64,000 nucleotides of DNA. Source: Isoptericola dokdonensis DS-3. Lineage in GTDB: Bacteria > Actinomycetota > Actinomycetes > Actinomycetales > Cellulomonadaceae. The DNA lies in contig NZ_CP014209.1 of assembly GCF_001636295.1 (NCBI RefSeq), positions 3,348,001 to 3,412,000 on the forward strand. The letters are read 5' to 3'. The notes below the pieces were generated by a model that had not been told where the DNA came from, searched no databases, and was given only the letters and a program-made list of their open reading frames with translations. The position numbers were made by a program, and so were the translations under genes. Below are positions 45,661 to 54,308 of this stretch, one piece after another; the stretch's first letter is position 1, and the number at the start of each line of letters is the position of its first letter.

Positions 45661-45672
45661 GGGTCGAGGCTA

Positions 45673-45684
45673 GTAAGCGGTTTC
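45673..45684 (-). promoter_or_regulatory. AACCGGTT-type operator before the double-esterase operon
   Basis: Minus-strand GAAACCGCTTAC differs by one base from GAAACCGGTTAC found before the ABC and GH43 operons. It is 12 nt upstream of the CE8-CE12 start, a blocking position. Confidence 0.6.
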
Positions 45685-45723
45685 CGGTGGCGTCCAACCG
45701 GTCGGCACGTGCTGCGGTCCGGT

Positions 45724-45814
45724 CGGTGGTGGGTGGCCGCGCGTCGTCGCGTTCACGGGCCCCAGGGGGCCCTCCACTTCGGGACGGACGACGACGCGCG
45801 GCCACCCACCACCG
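45724..45814. repeat. Inverted repeat C
   Basis: Perfect 26-bp arms (45724-45749 and 45789-45814, beginning CGGTGGTGGGTGGCCGCGCG) with a 39-nt loop that itself contains the palindrome GGGCCCCAGGGGGCCC. It lies between the double-esterase promoter and the end of the GH6 gene. Confidence 0.9.
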
Positions 45815-45833
45815 TCCTTGCGGTGGCATCGCC

Positions 45834-45897
45834 GAGTCAGCGCACGGTGGCGCGAGTCAGCGTGGAACTCGACCAGTCAGCGCACGGTGACCCGTGA
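45834..45897. repeat. Tandem repeat array 2 (20-bp period)
   Basis: Three units at 45834, 45854 and 45874, (G/C)AGTCAGCG(C/T) plus variable end, i.e. the complement of the GCGCTGACT units of array 1 with the same 20-bp spacing. It ends at the GH6 stop codon. Confidence 0.85.
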
Positions 45898-47262
45898 CTA
45901 CCAGGCGGCGTTGCGGGCCATCTCCAGCGCGATCTCCTGCCACCACTGGCCGGCGGGCGGCCCGCCGTTGCAGGACCCGTCGGACTCGCCGGGCAGCTTC
46001 ACCCACAGCAGGGCGTCCAGACCGTCCGCACCGCCGACGACGCCCGGCCGTTCGCCGAGGGCCCGCCCGCGCGGGTTGCACCACTCGCCGTTGGAACCGT
46101 TGCCGTTGCGGGAGGTGTCGACGACGAACCGGGCGCCTCCCGTGAGCGCGGAGATCTGCTGGCCGTACGCCCGTTCGCCCGCGGTGGGACGGTAGTTCGA
46201 CGTGTTGAGGGCGAAGCCGACGGCATGCTCGAACCCGACCTGGTTGAGGCGGTTCGCGGCCTCGGACGCGCTGAGCCAGCCGGAGTGCCCGGCGTCGATG
46301 TACACGCGGCCACCGGCCTCGGTGAGGACCCGTGCGGCGTACCTGAGATAGCCGACGCGGTCACCCTGCCCGCTGCAGTCGCCGAGCTGGGCGAGGGCGT
46401 CGGGCTCGAGGACGATGGACGGGCTGCCCTGGATCCCGTCGGCGACGGTGTCGATCCAGCGGGCGTACTCGCTCTCGGCGACCCCGCCCCCGGAGTGGCT
46501 GCCGCAGTCGCGGCCGGGGATGGCGTAGACCGCGAGGACCGGGGTCGCGCCCGCGGCGACGGCTCGGCCCGTGTAGTCGGCCACGGCGGCGCGCTCCTCC
46601 TCGGCGCTGTTCCAGTTGCCCACCCAGTACGCCTGCGGCGTCAGGGCGATCTTCTCCAGCAGGGCCTTGTCGGTGCCGCTCGCCTGCTCCCAGGCGGCGT
46701 AGCCCTGCGTGCCCGGGTCGACGTAGAACGGGCCGTCCGGTGCCGGCGTCGGGCTGGGCTCGGGGCTCGGCTCCTCGCTCGGGTCGGGGTCGGGGTCGGG
46801 GTCGGGCGTGGGCGTGGGGGACGGCGTCGGCCCCGACACGTCCCCGGTGCAGTCCACGCCGTCGAGCGCGAAGTCCGTCGGCACCGGGTTGCTGCCGCCC
46901 CAGGTGCCGATGAAACCGAAGCTCGTCGCGGCGTCGGCCCCGAGCTGCGCGTTCCATGCGACCCCCGAGGCGCGCACCGTGCTGCCGCTCTGCGTCACCG
47001 TGGCGTTCCACGCCTGGGTGACCTGCTGCCCGGACGTCGTCGTCCAGGTGAGCTCCCACGTGGGCAGGGCGTCGCCCAGGTTGGTGACCGTGACGTCACC
47101 CTGGAAGCCGCCCTGCCACTGCGACGTCACCCGGTAGTCGACGCTGCATCCCGCGGCAGCTGCCGCACTGGTCGCGGCGACCACACCGGCCGCCCCGGTG
47201 GTGCCGAGCGCGAGGGTGGCGGCGAGGGCCGTCCAGCGGGTTCGTCGTCGTACCTGCTGCAT
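45898..47262 (-). CDS. Secreted cellulase: CBM2-linker-GH6
   Basis: A 454-residue exported enzyme. Signal peptide ~1-38; CBM2 (~39-140: CSVDYRVTSQWQGGFQGDVTVTNLG with Trp surface residues); a Pro/Thr/Asp/Glu linker of ~35 residues; GH6 catalytic domain (~178-454) with VLAVYAIPGRDCGSHSGGG (catalytic Asp), IVLEPDALAQ, VGFALNTSNY, FVVDTSRNGNG and WVKLPGESDG. Length and order match CenA-like endoglucanases with the domains in the order CBM2-GH6. It hydrolyses cellulose beta-1,4 bonds outside the cell. The ATG at 47262 follows GGAG by 7 nt. Single-gene unit. Confidence 0.94.
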   Translation of the reverse strand: MQQVRRRTRWTALAATLALGTTGAAGVVAATSAAAAAGCSVDYRVTSQWQGGFQGDVTVTNLGDALPTWELTWTTTSGQQVTQAWNATVTQSGSTVRASGVAWNAQLGADAATSFGFIGTWGGSNPVPTDFALDGVDCTGDVSGPTPSPTPTPDPDPDPDPSEEPSPEPSPTPAPDGPFYVDPGTQGYAAWEQASGTDKALLEKIALTPQAYWVGNWNSAEEERAAVADYTGRAVAAGATPVLAVYAIPGRDCGSHSGGGVAESEYARWIDTVADGIQGSPSIVLEPDALAQLGDCSGQGDRVGYLRYAARVLTEAGGRVYIDAGHSGWLSASEAANRLNQVGFEHAVGFALNTSNYRPTAGERAYGQQISALTGGARFVVDTSRNGNGSNGEWCNPRGRALGERPGVVGGADGLDALLWVKLPGESDGSCNGGPPAGQWWQEIALEMARNAAW

Positions 47263-47358
47263 GTCGTGCTCCGATCCGAAGGGGACAGACGGAGCCACGC
47301 TAGGAGAGGGCTCGGCAGCGCCCAAGGACCTAAACGATTCGGTCGGGCCGCCGCCGCT

Positions 47359-47400
47359 GCGCTGGCTCGCGCGGCTGTGCGCTGACTCAGGCCCCGGTCG
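47359..47400. repeat. Tandem repeat array 3 (two 20-bp units)
   Basis: GCGCTGGCTCGCGC at 47359 and GCGCTGACTCAGGC at 47379, exactly 20 bp apart and in the same orientation as array 1. They lie upstream of the GH6 gene and before the xylB terminator. Confidence 0.7.
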
Positions 47401-47414
47401 TGCCCCGGAGACGA

Positions 47415-47448
47415 CGACGCGGCCGGCCCAGGTGGGCCGGCCGCGTCG
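47415..47448 (-). terminator. Terminator after xylB
   Basis: 16-bp arms CGACGCGGCCGGCCCA and complement around GG, 38 nt past the xylB stop on the minus strand. Confidence 0.75.
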
Positions 47449-47486
47449 CGGAGGCGAGGAACAGCCCGCGGACGGGCCGCCGCGGC

Positions 47487-48971
47487 TCAGACGAGGTCGC
47501 GCACCGCCGCGTACTGCTCGCGCACGACGGGCCGCGGGTCGGCGTCGAGCGTCGAGTCGACGGCGGTCGCCCAGTCCGGCGCGTCCGCCGCCGGGTCCCC
47601 GGCCGCGGCGAGCACCCACGCGGCCTGGCGCGCGGCGCCGTCGGCGACGTACTCCCCGGGCTCGGGCACGGTGATGGGCACGCCGAACACCTGCGTGGCC
47701 ACCTCCTGCACGGCGGCCGACCGGGCGGCGCCCCCGATGAGCATGACCCGCTCCACCGGCACGCCCTGGGCGCGCAGCGCGTCCAGCCCGTCCGCGAGAC
47801 CGCACAGCATCCCCTCGACATAGGCGCGGGCGAGGTGCTCGCGCGTGGAGTTCGCCAGCCGGATGCCGTGCAGGGTTCCGGTCGCGTCGGGGCGGTTGGG
47901 GGTCCGCTCGCCCTCCAGGTAGGGGACGAGCACCAGGCCGTCGGCGCCGGGCGGGGCAGCCTGCGCGAGACGTGCCAGCTCGACGACGTCGACGTCGAGC
48001 AGGGTGCGGGCGGCGTCGAGCACACGGGCCGCGTTGAGGGTGACGGCGAGCATGAGGGCGTTGCCGGTCGCGTCCGCGAAGCCGTTGATCGCGCCCGAGC
48101 CGTCTGCCGTCCGCGTCGGCGCGACGGCCGACACGACGCCCGACGTCCCCAGGGAGATCGCGATGTCGCCCGGCTCCATGCCGAGACCCAGCGCAGCCCC
48201 CGCGTTGTCGCCGGCACCCGGCCCGATCAGCGCGCCGCCGTCGACCTCGGCGCCCGCCACCGACGGGTGCGCCGTCCCGCCGGACTCCGCGGGACCGAGC
48301 ACGCGCGGCAGCACGACGTCGTCGCGACCCAGCGCCAGACGCAGCAGGTCGCGGCGGTACTCGCCCGCGCCGTCGGCGCCCTGCGCGTCGTAGTAGCCGG
48401 TGCCCGACGCGTCCGAACGGTCCGTGACCAGCGCGTCGAGGTCAGGCCCGAGCGGCGAGGAGTCCGCCGGGCCGTAGCCGGCGATCCGCCACGTCAGCCA
48501 GTCGTGGGGGAGCGCCACCGCCGCGACCCGGGTCGCGTTCTCCGGCTCGGCGTCACGCAGCCAACGCAGCTTCGTGACCGTCAGCGACGCCACCAGCACC
48601 GAACCCGTCGCGTCGGCCCACGCCTGCGCGCCCGCCGTGCGGTCGCCGTCGCCGAGCTCGCGGATCAGGTCCTCGGCTGCCGGGGCGGACCGGGTGTCGT
48701 TCCACAGCAGGGCGTCACGGATCACGCGGCCCTCGGCGTCGAGCGCCACCAGGCCGTGCTGCTGGCCGCCGACGGCGATCGCGGCGACGTCGTCCAGGCC
48801 GCCCGCCGCGCGCGCGGCCTCGCCGAACGCCGTCCACCAGTGGTCCGGGTGGATCTCCGTGCCGTCCGGGTGCTTGGCCGCACCCGAGCGCACCAGCGCG
48901 CCCGTCGCGGCGTCACGGACGACGATCTTGCAGGACTGCGTGGACGTGTCCACGCCTGCCACGAGGGGCAT
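47487..48971 (-). CDS. xylB: Xylulokinase
   Basis: A 494-residue FGGY-family kinase. [17 protein letters not shown] is the phosphate-1 motif, [12 protein letters not shown] and [15 protein letters not shown] bind the sugar, [13 protein letters not shown] carries the catalytic Asp, and [16 protein letters not shown] is the adenosine motif. It phosphorylates D-xylulose from XylA. The ATG at 48971 was preferred to an upstream in-frame ATG because the latter would translate a 35-bp-arm inverted repeat. It lies 259 nt downstream of xylA on the same strand. Confidence 0.95.
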   Translation of the reverse strand: MPLVAGVDTSTQSCKIVVRDAATGALVRSGAAKHPDGTEIHPDHWWTAFGEAARAAGGLDDVAAIAVGGQQHGLVALDAEGRVIRDALLWNDTRSAPAAEDLIRELGDGDRTAGAQAWADATGSVLVASLTVTKLRWLRDAEPENATRVAAVALPHDWLTWRIAGYGPADSSPLGPDLDALVTDRSDASGTGYYDAQGADGAGEYRRDLLRLALGRDDVVLPRVLGPAESGGTAHPSVAGAEVDGGALIGPGAGDNAGAALGLGMEPGDIAISLGTSGVVSAVAPTRTADGSGAINGFADATGNALMLAVTLNAARVLDAARTLLDVDVVELARLAQAAPPGADGLVLVPYLEGERTPNRPDATGTLHGIRLANSTREHLARAYVEGMLCGLADGLDALRAQGVPVERVMLIGGAARSAAVQEVATQVFGVPITVPEPGEYVADGAARQAAWVLAAAGDPAADAPDWATAVDSTLDADPRPVVREQYAAVRDLV

Positions 48972-49002
48972 CTTCGCTCCAGGAGTAGTCAGAGGGTGAT
49001 GC

Positions 49003-49075
49003 GCCGAGATCGACCCGTGCGGACCGAGATCGACCTTCAGAAGGTCGATCTCGGTCCGCACGGGTCGATCTCGGC
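49003..49075. repeat. Inverted repeat D in the xylA-xylB gap
   Basis: Perfect 35-bp arms (49003-49037 and 49041-49075) separated by CAG only. Each arm contains the word CCGAGATCGACC twice. It sits 32 nt upstream of the xylB start. As RNA it would form a very stable hairpin between the two genes; as DNA it is a near-perfect cruciform. Confidence 0.92.
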
Positions 49076-49230
49076 AGGGGGACGCCTCAGCCTGTTCTCA
49101 TGATCGGCCGAGGCTGCGGTTCCGCGGCTGGCGAGTGCTCGTTGCCGGAGGTCGGGATCGTCCTGCGCTCGCAAGCTCGCTCCGGACGCTCCCTCGGCCC
49201 TCAGCCCTCACCAGCCGCTGCACCTCCGCC

Positions 49231-50391
49231 TCAGCCGATGAGGTGGCGGAGCGCGAGCTGGTGCAGGCGCACCAGGCCGTAGTCGCGCTCGGCGACGGCG
49301 TCGGCGTCGATGTCCACCGTCGGGTCGGCGAGGAAGGCGTCGAAGGACTCGTCGGCGCCGAGGGTCGGCTCGGCGAGCTCGACGATGCCGGCGTGCTCGA
49401 ACGCGGCCTGGACCTCGGCGTCCTCGCGGTACGCCTTGGCCTTCGCGGCGAGCATGTCGTAGGTCTCCATGTTCGCCTTGGCGGACTCCCACACGCCGTC
49501 GAGGTACTCGGTGCGCGACGGCTTGTAGTCGAAGTGGCGCGGGCCCTCGTAGCGGGGGCCGCCGTTCGGGAAGCCGTTCTCCAGCAGGTCGACGGTGAAG
49601 AACGCGCTGAGCAGGTCGCCGTGGCCGAACACGAGGTCCTGGTCGTAGCGCGGGCCGTGCTGACCGTTGAGGTCGATGTGGAACAGCTTGCCGCAGTACA
49701 GCGCGAGCGCGAGGCCGTGCGTGTAGTTGAGGCCCGCCATCTGCTCGTGGCCCGTCTCCGGGTTGAGGCCCACGATGTCGCCGTTGTCGAGGGTGTTGAT
49801 CAGGGCGATGGCGTGGCCGATGGTCGGCAGGAAGATGTCGCCGCGGGGCTCGTTCGGCTTCGGCTCGAGGCCGATGCGCAGGTCGTAGCCCTTGTCCTTG
49901 ATGTAGGCGGCGACGGTGTCGATGCCCTCGGCGTAGCGGGCGTGCGCGGCGTGCAGGTCCTTCGAGTTGTCGTACTCGGTGCCCTCGCGGCCGCCCCACA
50001 TGACGAACGTGGAGGCGCCCATCTCGGCGGCGTTGTCGACGCTGCGCAGGACCTTCTTCAGGCCGAAGCGGCGCACGTCGCGGTTGTTCGACGTGAACGC
50101 GCCGTCCTTGAAGATCGGGTGCGAGAACGTGTTGGTGGTGACCATCTCGCAGACGAGGCCGGACTCCTGGGAGGCCTTCTTGACCGCGTCGATGCCGGCC
50201 TGGCGCTCGGCCTCGGTGGCGCCGAACTCGAACACGTCGTTGTCGTGGTACGTGAAGCCCCACGCGCCGAGCTCGGCGAGCTTGTGGATGGACTCGGCGG
50301 GGTCGAGCGCCGGGCGGGTGGCGGTGCCGAACGGGTCGTTGGCGGGCCAGCCGACGGTCCACAGGCCGAACGAGTACTTGATGTCGCTCAC
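49231..50391 (-). CDS. xylA: Xylose isomerase
   Basis: A 386-residue, short-type (actinobacterial) xylose isomerase. It has [17 protein letters not shown], the catalytic His in [34 protein letters not shown] with metal-binding Glu, [13 protein letters not shown] and [22 protein letters not shown]. It converts D-xylose to D-xylulose. GTG start after GGAGA (VSDIKYSFG). Divergent from xylR with overlapping promoters. Confidence 0.97.
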   Translation of the reverse strand: MSDIKYSFGLWTVGWPANDPFGTATRPALDPAESIHKLAELGAWGFTYHDNDVFEFGATEAERQAGIDAVKKASQESGLVCEMVTTNTFSHPIFKDGAFTSNNRDVRRFGLKKVLRSVDNAAEMGASTFVMWGGREGTEYDNSKDLHAAHARYAEGIDTVAAYIKDKGYDLRIGLEPKPNEPRGDIFLPTIGHAIALINTLDNGDIVGLNPETGHEQMAGLNYTHGLALALYCGKLFHIDLNGQHGPRYDQDLVFGHGDLLSAFFTVDLLENGFPNGGPRYEGPRHFDYKPSRTEYLDGVWESAKANMETYDMLAAKAKAYREDAEVQAAFEHAGIVELAEPTLGADESFDAFLADPTVDIDADAVAERDYGLVRLHQLALRHLIG

Positions 50392-50454
50392 GGGGTCTCC
50401 TCGTCGAGTCGGTGCCGGGGCGGCAGCGGCCACGGCGTTTGTTGTACGGCTGAA

Positions 50455-50482
50455 CTATTACCCGTCGCTCGGCTAGAGTCAA
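50455..50482. promoter_or_regulatory. Overlapping divergent xylA and xylR promoters
   Basis: Minus strand: TTGACT (50477-50482) and TAATAG (50455-50460) with a 16-nt spacer form the xylA promoter. Plus strand: TAGAGT (50474-50479) is the xylR -10 box, 6 nt before its GTG, and overlaps the xylA -35. An XylR molecule bound here could control both directions. Confidence 0.65.
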
Positions 50483-50485
50483 GGC

Positions 50486-51718
50486 GTGACCGCCGAGCCG
50501 ACGACGACGCCCAGCACCTCGCCCGCGCCCGCGGACACGAGCGGTGCGGCGTCGCGCCAGCACACGCTGCGCGAACGCAACCTGCGCCTCGTGGCTCGCG
50601 CCGTCTACGACGCCGCCGCCTCCGGAGCGGCCACCACCCCACCGTCGCGCGCCGACGTCGCCGCCGCCACCGGACTCACCCGCGCCACCGTCTCGACCCT
50701 CGTCGACCGGCTCGTCGCCGCCCGCCTCGTCGCCGAGCTCGCCCCCGCCCCCGCCCAGCGCGCCGGCCGCCCCGCCGTGCCCCTCGTGCCCGCGCCGCGC
50801 ACCGTCGTCGGCCTGGGCCTCGAGGTGAACGTCGACTACCTCGGCGTGCGCGTCCTCGACCTCGCGGGGGACGTCGTGGCGGAGCGCGTCGAACGGGGTG
50901 CGTTCCACGACGCCGACCCGGGGCGCACCCTCGGGAGCCTCGGGGCGCTCGCCGCCGACGCCGTCGCGCGCGTCGAGGCCGAGGGGATGCGCGTCGCCGG
51001 AGCACGGCTCGCGCTGCCCGGCCTCGTCGACGCCCGCACCGGCGAGCTCGAGGTCGCCCCCAACCTCGGCTGGTCGTCGCTGGACCCCGTGCCGCACCTC
51101 GGCCTCGACCTGCCCGTCCGCGTCGCGAACGAGGCCAAGCTCGCCGCGCTCGCCGAGCTCGCCGGCGACGTCCCCGACTCCTTCCTCTACGTCTCCGGCG
51201 ACGTCGGCATCGGTGCGGCGATCGTCGTCGACCGGGCGCTGTTCCTCGCCGAGCGTGGCTGGAACGGCGAGGTCGGGCACGTCGTCGTCGACCCCGCCGG
51301 GCCCCGCTGCACGTGCGGCGCCCACGGCTGCCTCGAGCAATACGCGGGCAAGGAGGCGGTGCTGCGCGCGGCGGGCCTCGCGTCCGACGCCGCGGTCGGT
51401 GACCTGGTGACCCGCCTGCAGGGCGACGACGACGTCGCGCGCGCCGCCGTCGTCCGCGCCGGGCAGGCGCTCGGGTCCGCGCTCGCCGACTTCGTCAACC
51501 TCACCGGGGTGTCCACCGTGGTCCTCGGCGGCGTCTACACCGAACTGCTGCCGTGGCTCGCCGCCGAGGTGGACGCCGGTCTCACCGAGCGGGTGCTCGC
51601 CGCTCCGTTCGCCGCGCCGGACGTCCGCGCCGCGGGCGCCGGGAAGTTCGCCGCCCTCACCGGCGGGGCCCGTGAGGTGCTGCGGGACGTCGTCGCCGAC
51701 CCGGCGTCGTGGGTCTGA
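50486..51718 (+). CDS. xylR: ROK-family xylose repressor
   Basis: A 410-residue ROK regulator: a winged helix (~25-90, RADVAAATGLTRATVSTLVDRLVAARLV) followed by a sugar-kinase-like ROK domain with GPRCTCGAHGCLEQYAG (the Cys zinc site C-x-C-x(4)-C), GIGAAIVVDRALF and EVGHVVVD. It represses xylAB until xylose binds (family knowledge). The GTG start follows TAGAGT by 6 nt, suggesting leaderless translation. Divergent from xylA. The start is preceded by AAGG as a weak ribosome site. Confidence 0.9.
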   Translation: MTAEPTTTPSTSPAPADTSGAASRQHTLRERNLRLVARAVYDAAASGAATTPPSRADVAAATGLTRATVSTLVDRLVAARLVAELAPAPAQRAGRPAVPLVPAPRTVVGLGLEVNVDYLGVRVLDLAGDVVAERVERGAFHDADPGRTLGSLGALAADAVARVEAEGMRVAGARLALPGLVDARTGELEVAPNLGWSSLDPVPHLGLDLPVRVANEAKLAALAELAGDVPDSFLYVSGDVGIGAAIVVDRALFLAERGWNGEVGHVVVDPAGPRCTCGAHGCLEQYAGKEAVLRAAGLASDAAVGDLVTRLQGDDDVARAAVVRAGQALGSALADFVNLTGVSTVVLGGVYTELLPWLAAEVDAGLTERVLAAPFAAPDVRAAGAGKFAALTGGAREVLRDVVADPASWV

Positions 51719-51823
51719 CCGGGGGCCGGGGTCGAGCGCGCGTCGCGGTACCGGGTACCCTGGCACCGTCCGTCGGGCGCCCCGCCCGCCGGACCGGTCG
51801 GCGGCAGCACAGCGCCGGTCCCA

Positions 51824-51896
51824 GCGCCTGTAGCTCAGGGGATAGAGCACCGCTCTCCTAAAGCGGGTGTCGAAGGTTCGAATCCTTTCAGGCGCA
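51824..51896 (+). tRNA. tRNA-Arg (anticodon CCU)
   Basis: The acceptor stem GCGCCTG/CAGGCGC, D-arm GCTCAGGGGATAGAGC, anticodon stem-loop CCGCT-CTCCTAA-AGCGG with CCT, and T-arm GAAGGTTCGAATCCTTT all fold correctly. The discriminator is A and CCA is not encoded. It reads AGG, a rare codon in such genomes. Followed by the acquired-looking Fic region. Confidence 0.97.
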
Positions 51897-52148
51897 CAGC
51901 GTTGTGAGATGCGCGCCCGGCACGCCGCCAGGTCACGTGGGTCACCCATGCCCGTGCGCGGCGGGTCCGACCAGCCCGAGCTCGGGTGGCGCGACGAACC
52001 CTTGACGATCCAGGCGGCGCCTGCCTCGCGGCCGAGCGGGCCTGTCCACGGGGGAGCACTGTCGGTCGTCGGCGACCAAGGGTTTGTCGTGTTGCGTTTC
52101 TCCTTCGCCAGGTGCGACAAACCCTAGTTGGTCGTGTCACTATGAGAT
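51897..52148. other. Non-coding stretch between tRNA-Arg and Fic gene
   Basis: No gene is supported in these 252 nt. The 3' half becomes less GC-rich and holds an inverted repeat (52079-52125). No second copy of the tRNA 3' end was found nearby, so an attachment-site pair is not shown. The preceding gap 51719-51823 is likewise empty apart from the tRNA promoter region. Confidence 0.6.
52079..52125. repeat. Inverted repeat upstream of the Fic gene
   Basis: Perfect 11-bp arms AGGGTTTGTCG (52079-52089) and CGACAAACCCT (52115-52125). The left arm continues as TTGTCGTGTTGCG (52084-52096), which recurs exactly at 53198-53210 after the Fic gene. It could be an operator, a terminator or the edge of an inserted unit. 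Confidence 0.75.
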
Positions 52149-53189
52149 GTGGCTGAGCGCGACAAGTCTGAGGATCTCCCGAGCGGGCGACGCGGCGGGC
52201 CCGGACGCAAGACGCGCGAAGCGATCTACGCCCAGCTCGACGACACGCTCGCCGACGTGAACCGGCGACTCGGCGGACTGCCCGCGCCCGCTGAGGCGCG
52301 AGCCATCTGGGACGAGCTGTGGGTGCACGACACGCACAACAGCACGGCGATCGAGGGCAACACCTTGGTGCTCAAGGAGGTTGAGCAACTGCTGCACGAC
52401 GGCCTGGCCGTCGGTAACAAGGAGCTCAAGGACTACATGGAGGTCCGCGGCTATGCCGACGCTGCCACGTGGGTCTACGGCCATGCGTTGGACCCTGTGC
52501 ACGAGGTCGGCACCGAGCTGCTCACCCTCACCGAGGTCCGGCGCCTGCACCAGATGGCGATGACCCCTGTCTGGGATGTCGCGCCGCACCCCGATGCAGG
52601 CCCGAACGAAGGGCCGGGCAGCTTCCGTGAGCACGACATCCACCCGTTCCCGGGCGGCATGCAGCCGCCGTCGTGGGCGCTGGTCGAACCCAGGCTGCGC
52701 GACTGGCTCGACAGGGTGAACGCCATCCGCGAGTCCGACGTGCACGCGATGGAGGCCGCCGCCGCGATCCACGTCGGGTTCGAGCAGGTGCACCCGTTCA
52801 TCGACGGCAACGGGCGCACGGGTCGACTGCTGCTGAACCTCGTGCTGTGCCGCCTCGGCTACGCCCCAGCCATCATCCAGAACCGTGAGCGGCCCAAGTA
52901 TCTGCGCGCGTTGCGTCAGGCCGACGGCGGCAACTTCGGGCCGCTGGGCGAGCAGATCGCGCGGGCCGTGCTGGACAACGTGCTGCGCTTCGTGGTCCCC
53001 GCCCTGGCTGGTCCGGCGCGCCTGGTGCCGCTGGCGTCGCTGGCCTCCCAGGGCCTGACCGTGGTGGCTCTGCGCGCGGCAGTGCAGCGTGGACGACTCA
53101 AGGCCCAGCGGACCGAGAGCGGTCAGTGGCTCTCGAGCAGGGCGTGGGTCGACGAGTACCTCGCCTCGAAGCACAAGCGCGGCGTCTGA
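52149..53189 (+). CDS. Fic-domain protein (probable AMP-transferase, class II autoinhibited)
   Basis: A 346-residue protein. NSTAIEGNTL (residues ~58-67) is the inhibitory (S/T)xxxE(G/N) helix placed N-terminal, so class II. HPFIDGNGRTGRLLLN (~217-232) is the complete Fic core HxFx(D/E)GNGRxxR with catalytic His. Residues ~280-346 form a winged-helix-like tail (LASQGLTVVALRAAVQRGRLKAQR). Such proteins transfer AMP to target proteins. GTG start. Codon use is more AT-tolerant than neighbouring genes (ttg, aag, tct appear). No antitoxin gene is adjacent. Flanked by repeated TTGTCGTGTTGCG, suggesting acquisition. Confidence 0.9.
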   Translation: MAERDKSEDLPSGRRGGPGRKTREAIYAQLDDTLADVNRRLGGLPAPAEARAIWDELWVHDTHNSTAIEGNTLVLKEVEQLLHDGLAVGNKELKDYMEVRGYADAATWVYGHALDPVHEVGTELLTLTEVRRLHQMAMTPVWDVAPHPDAGPNEGPGSFREHDIHPFPGGMQPPSWALVEPRLRDWLDRVNAIRESDVHAMEAAAAIHVGFEQVHPFIDGNGRTGRLLLNLVLCRLGYAPAIIQNRERPKYLRALRQADGGNFGPLGEQIARAVLDNVLRFVVPALAGPARLVPLASLASQGLTVVALRAAVQRGRLKAQRTESGQWLSSRAWVDEYLASKHKRGV

Positions 53190-53197
53190 CGCTCGTC

Positions 53198-53234
53198 TTG
53201 TCGTGTTGCGATCTGCCGAGAGCCAGTACGACAA
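53198..53234. repeat. Repeat downstream of the Fic gene
   Basis: TTGTCGTGTTGCG (53198-53210) repeats the upstream copy at 52084-52096 in direct orientation, and a short complementary CGACAA (53229-53234) follows, as in the upstream repeat. Confidence 0.7.
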
Positions 53235-53369
53235 AGCTGCGTCGACCGAACCGTCCTGACGGTGGCGAGCGAACGACACCGTGACAGCGCCACCGTGCCA
53301 CCTGGCACCACCTTGTGTTGCGGGAGTACGCTCGGCAAAAGTTCGGACGTGCGAAAATAGAGGTTCGGG

Positions 53370-54308
53370 GTGCGACACACATCCGGTGCGCGACGGCGCG
53401 CGACAGGTCTGCTCGGCACGGCCGCCGCGGGGGCGCTGCTCCTGGCGGCCTGCGCCGGCCCGGAGGCGCCGGGCGGCGACGACGACCGCCCCGTCGTCCT
53501 GACCACGTTCACCGTGCTGGCGGACGTCGCCGAGAACGTCGCCGGCGAGCACCTGCGCGTCGAGTCGATCACCAAGGCGGGCGCGGAGATCCACGGCTAC
53601 GAACCCACGCCGCGCGACATCGCCAAGGCGACGGACGCCGACCTCATCCTCGACAACGGGCTGGGGCTGGAGGCGTGGTTCGCGCAGTTCGTCGAGTCGG
53701 TCGACGTGCCGCACGTCGTCGTCTCCGAGGGGGTGGAGGTCGTCGACATCACCGAGGACGCCTACGCCGGCAAGCCGAACCCGCACGCCTGGATGAGCCC
53801 GCTGAACGTCCAGGTGTACGTCGACACGATGGTCGACGCGTTCAGCGAGCTCGACCCTGCGCACGCCGCGGACTTCGCCGCCAACGGCGAGGCGTACCGC
53901 GCCGAGCTCCAGGACGTCCACGACGACCTCGTCGCGGCGGTCGAGACCCTCCCGGACAACGAGCGCGCCCTGGTGACGTGCGAGGGCGCGTTCTCCTACC
54001 TGGCCCGCGACGTCGGGCTCACCGAGCACTACCTGTGGGCGGTCAACGCCGAGCAGCAGGCGACGCCGCAGCAGATCGCCGCCGTCATCGAGGCGGTCGA
54101 GGCGGACGAGGTCCCGGCCGTGTTCTGCGAGTCGACGGTCTCCGACAGCGCCATGCAGCAGGTGGTGGAGGCCACGGGGGCGCGGTTCGGTGGCACGCTC
54201 TACGTCGACTCGCTGTCCGCGGCCGACGGTCCCGTGCCCACCTACCTCGACCTCGTGCGGTACGACGCCGCGACGATCGTCGCGGGCCTGACCGGGGCGG
54301 ACGCATGA
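53370..54308 (+). CDS. Metal-binding lipoprotein of an ABC importer (manganese-type)
   Basis: A 312-residue cluster A-I solute-binding lipoprotein: signal RRRATGLLGTAAAGALLLAAC, lipidated Cys28. Metal ligands fit the PsaA/SitA/TroA pattern: His in IHGYEPTP, His in NPHAWMSP, Glu in CEGAFSYLARD, and Asp in YVDSLS. Two His plus two acids is the manganese/iron arrangement, unlike the His-rich ZnuA type, and no His-rich loop is seen. GTG start; upstream TTCGGACGTGCGAA (53341-53354 region) may be a regulator site. Overlaps the ATPase gene by 4 nt. Confidence 0.88.
   Translation: MRHTSGARRRATGLLGTAAAGALLLAACAGPEAPGGDDDRPVVLTTFTVLADVAENVAGEHLRVESITKAGAEIHGYEPTPRDIAKATDADLILDNGLGLEAWFAQFVESVDVPHVVVSEGVEVVDITEDAYAGKPNPHAWMSPLNVQVYVDTMVDAFSELDPAHAADFAANGEAYRAELQDVHDDLVAAVETLPDNERALVTCEGAFSYLARDVGLTEHYLWAVNAEQQATPQQIAAVIEAVEADEVPAVFCESTVSDSAMQQVVEATGARFGGTLYVDSLSAADGPVPTYLDLVRYDAATIVAGLTGADA

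Noticed and set aside
49003..49075. Long palindromes as ordinary rho-independent terminators
   Set aside because: No T-tracts, arms of 26-35 bp are much longer than the true terminators seen here (9-20 bp), and one copy lies inside a gene. A terminator effect is still possible, so they are listed as repeats.
51824..53234. Integrative element with tRNA attachment sites
   Set aside because: No integrase, and no second copy of the tRNA 3' end was found downstream. Only the short repeats around the Fic gene support insertion.
53341..53354. IdeR/MntR operator before the metal importer
   Set aside because: TTCGGACGTGCGAA is only roughly palindromic and does not resemble the known IdeR box (TTAGGTTAGCCTAACCTAA type), so no regulator was assigned.
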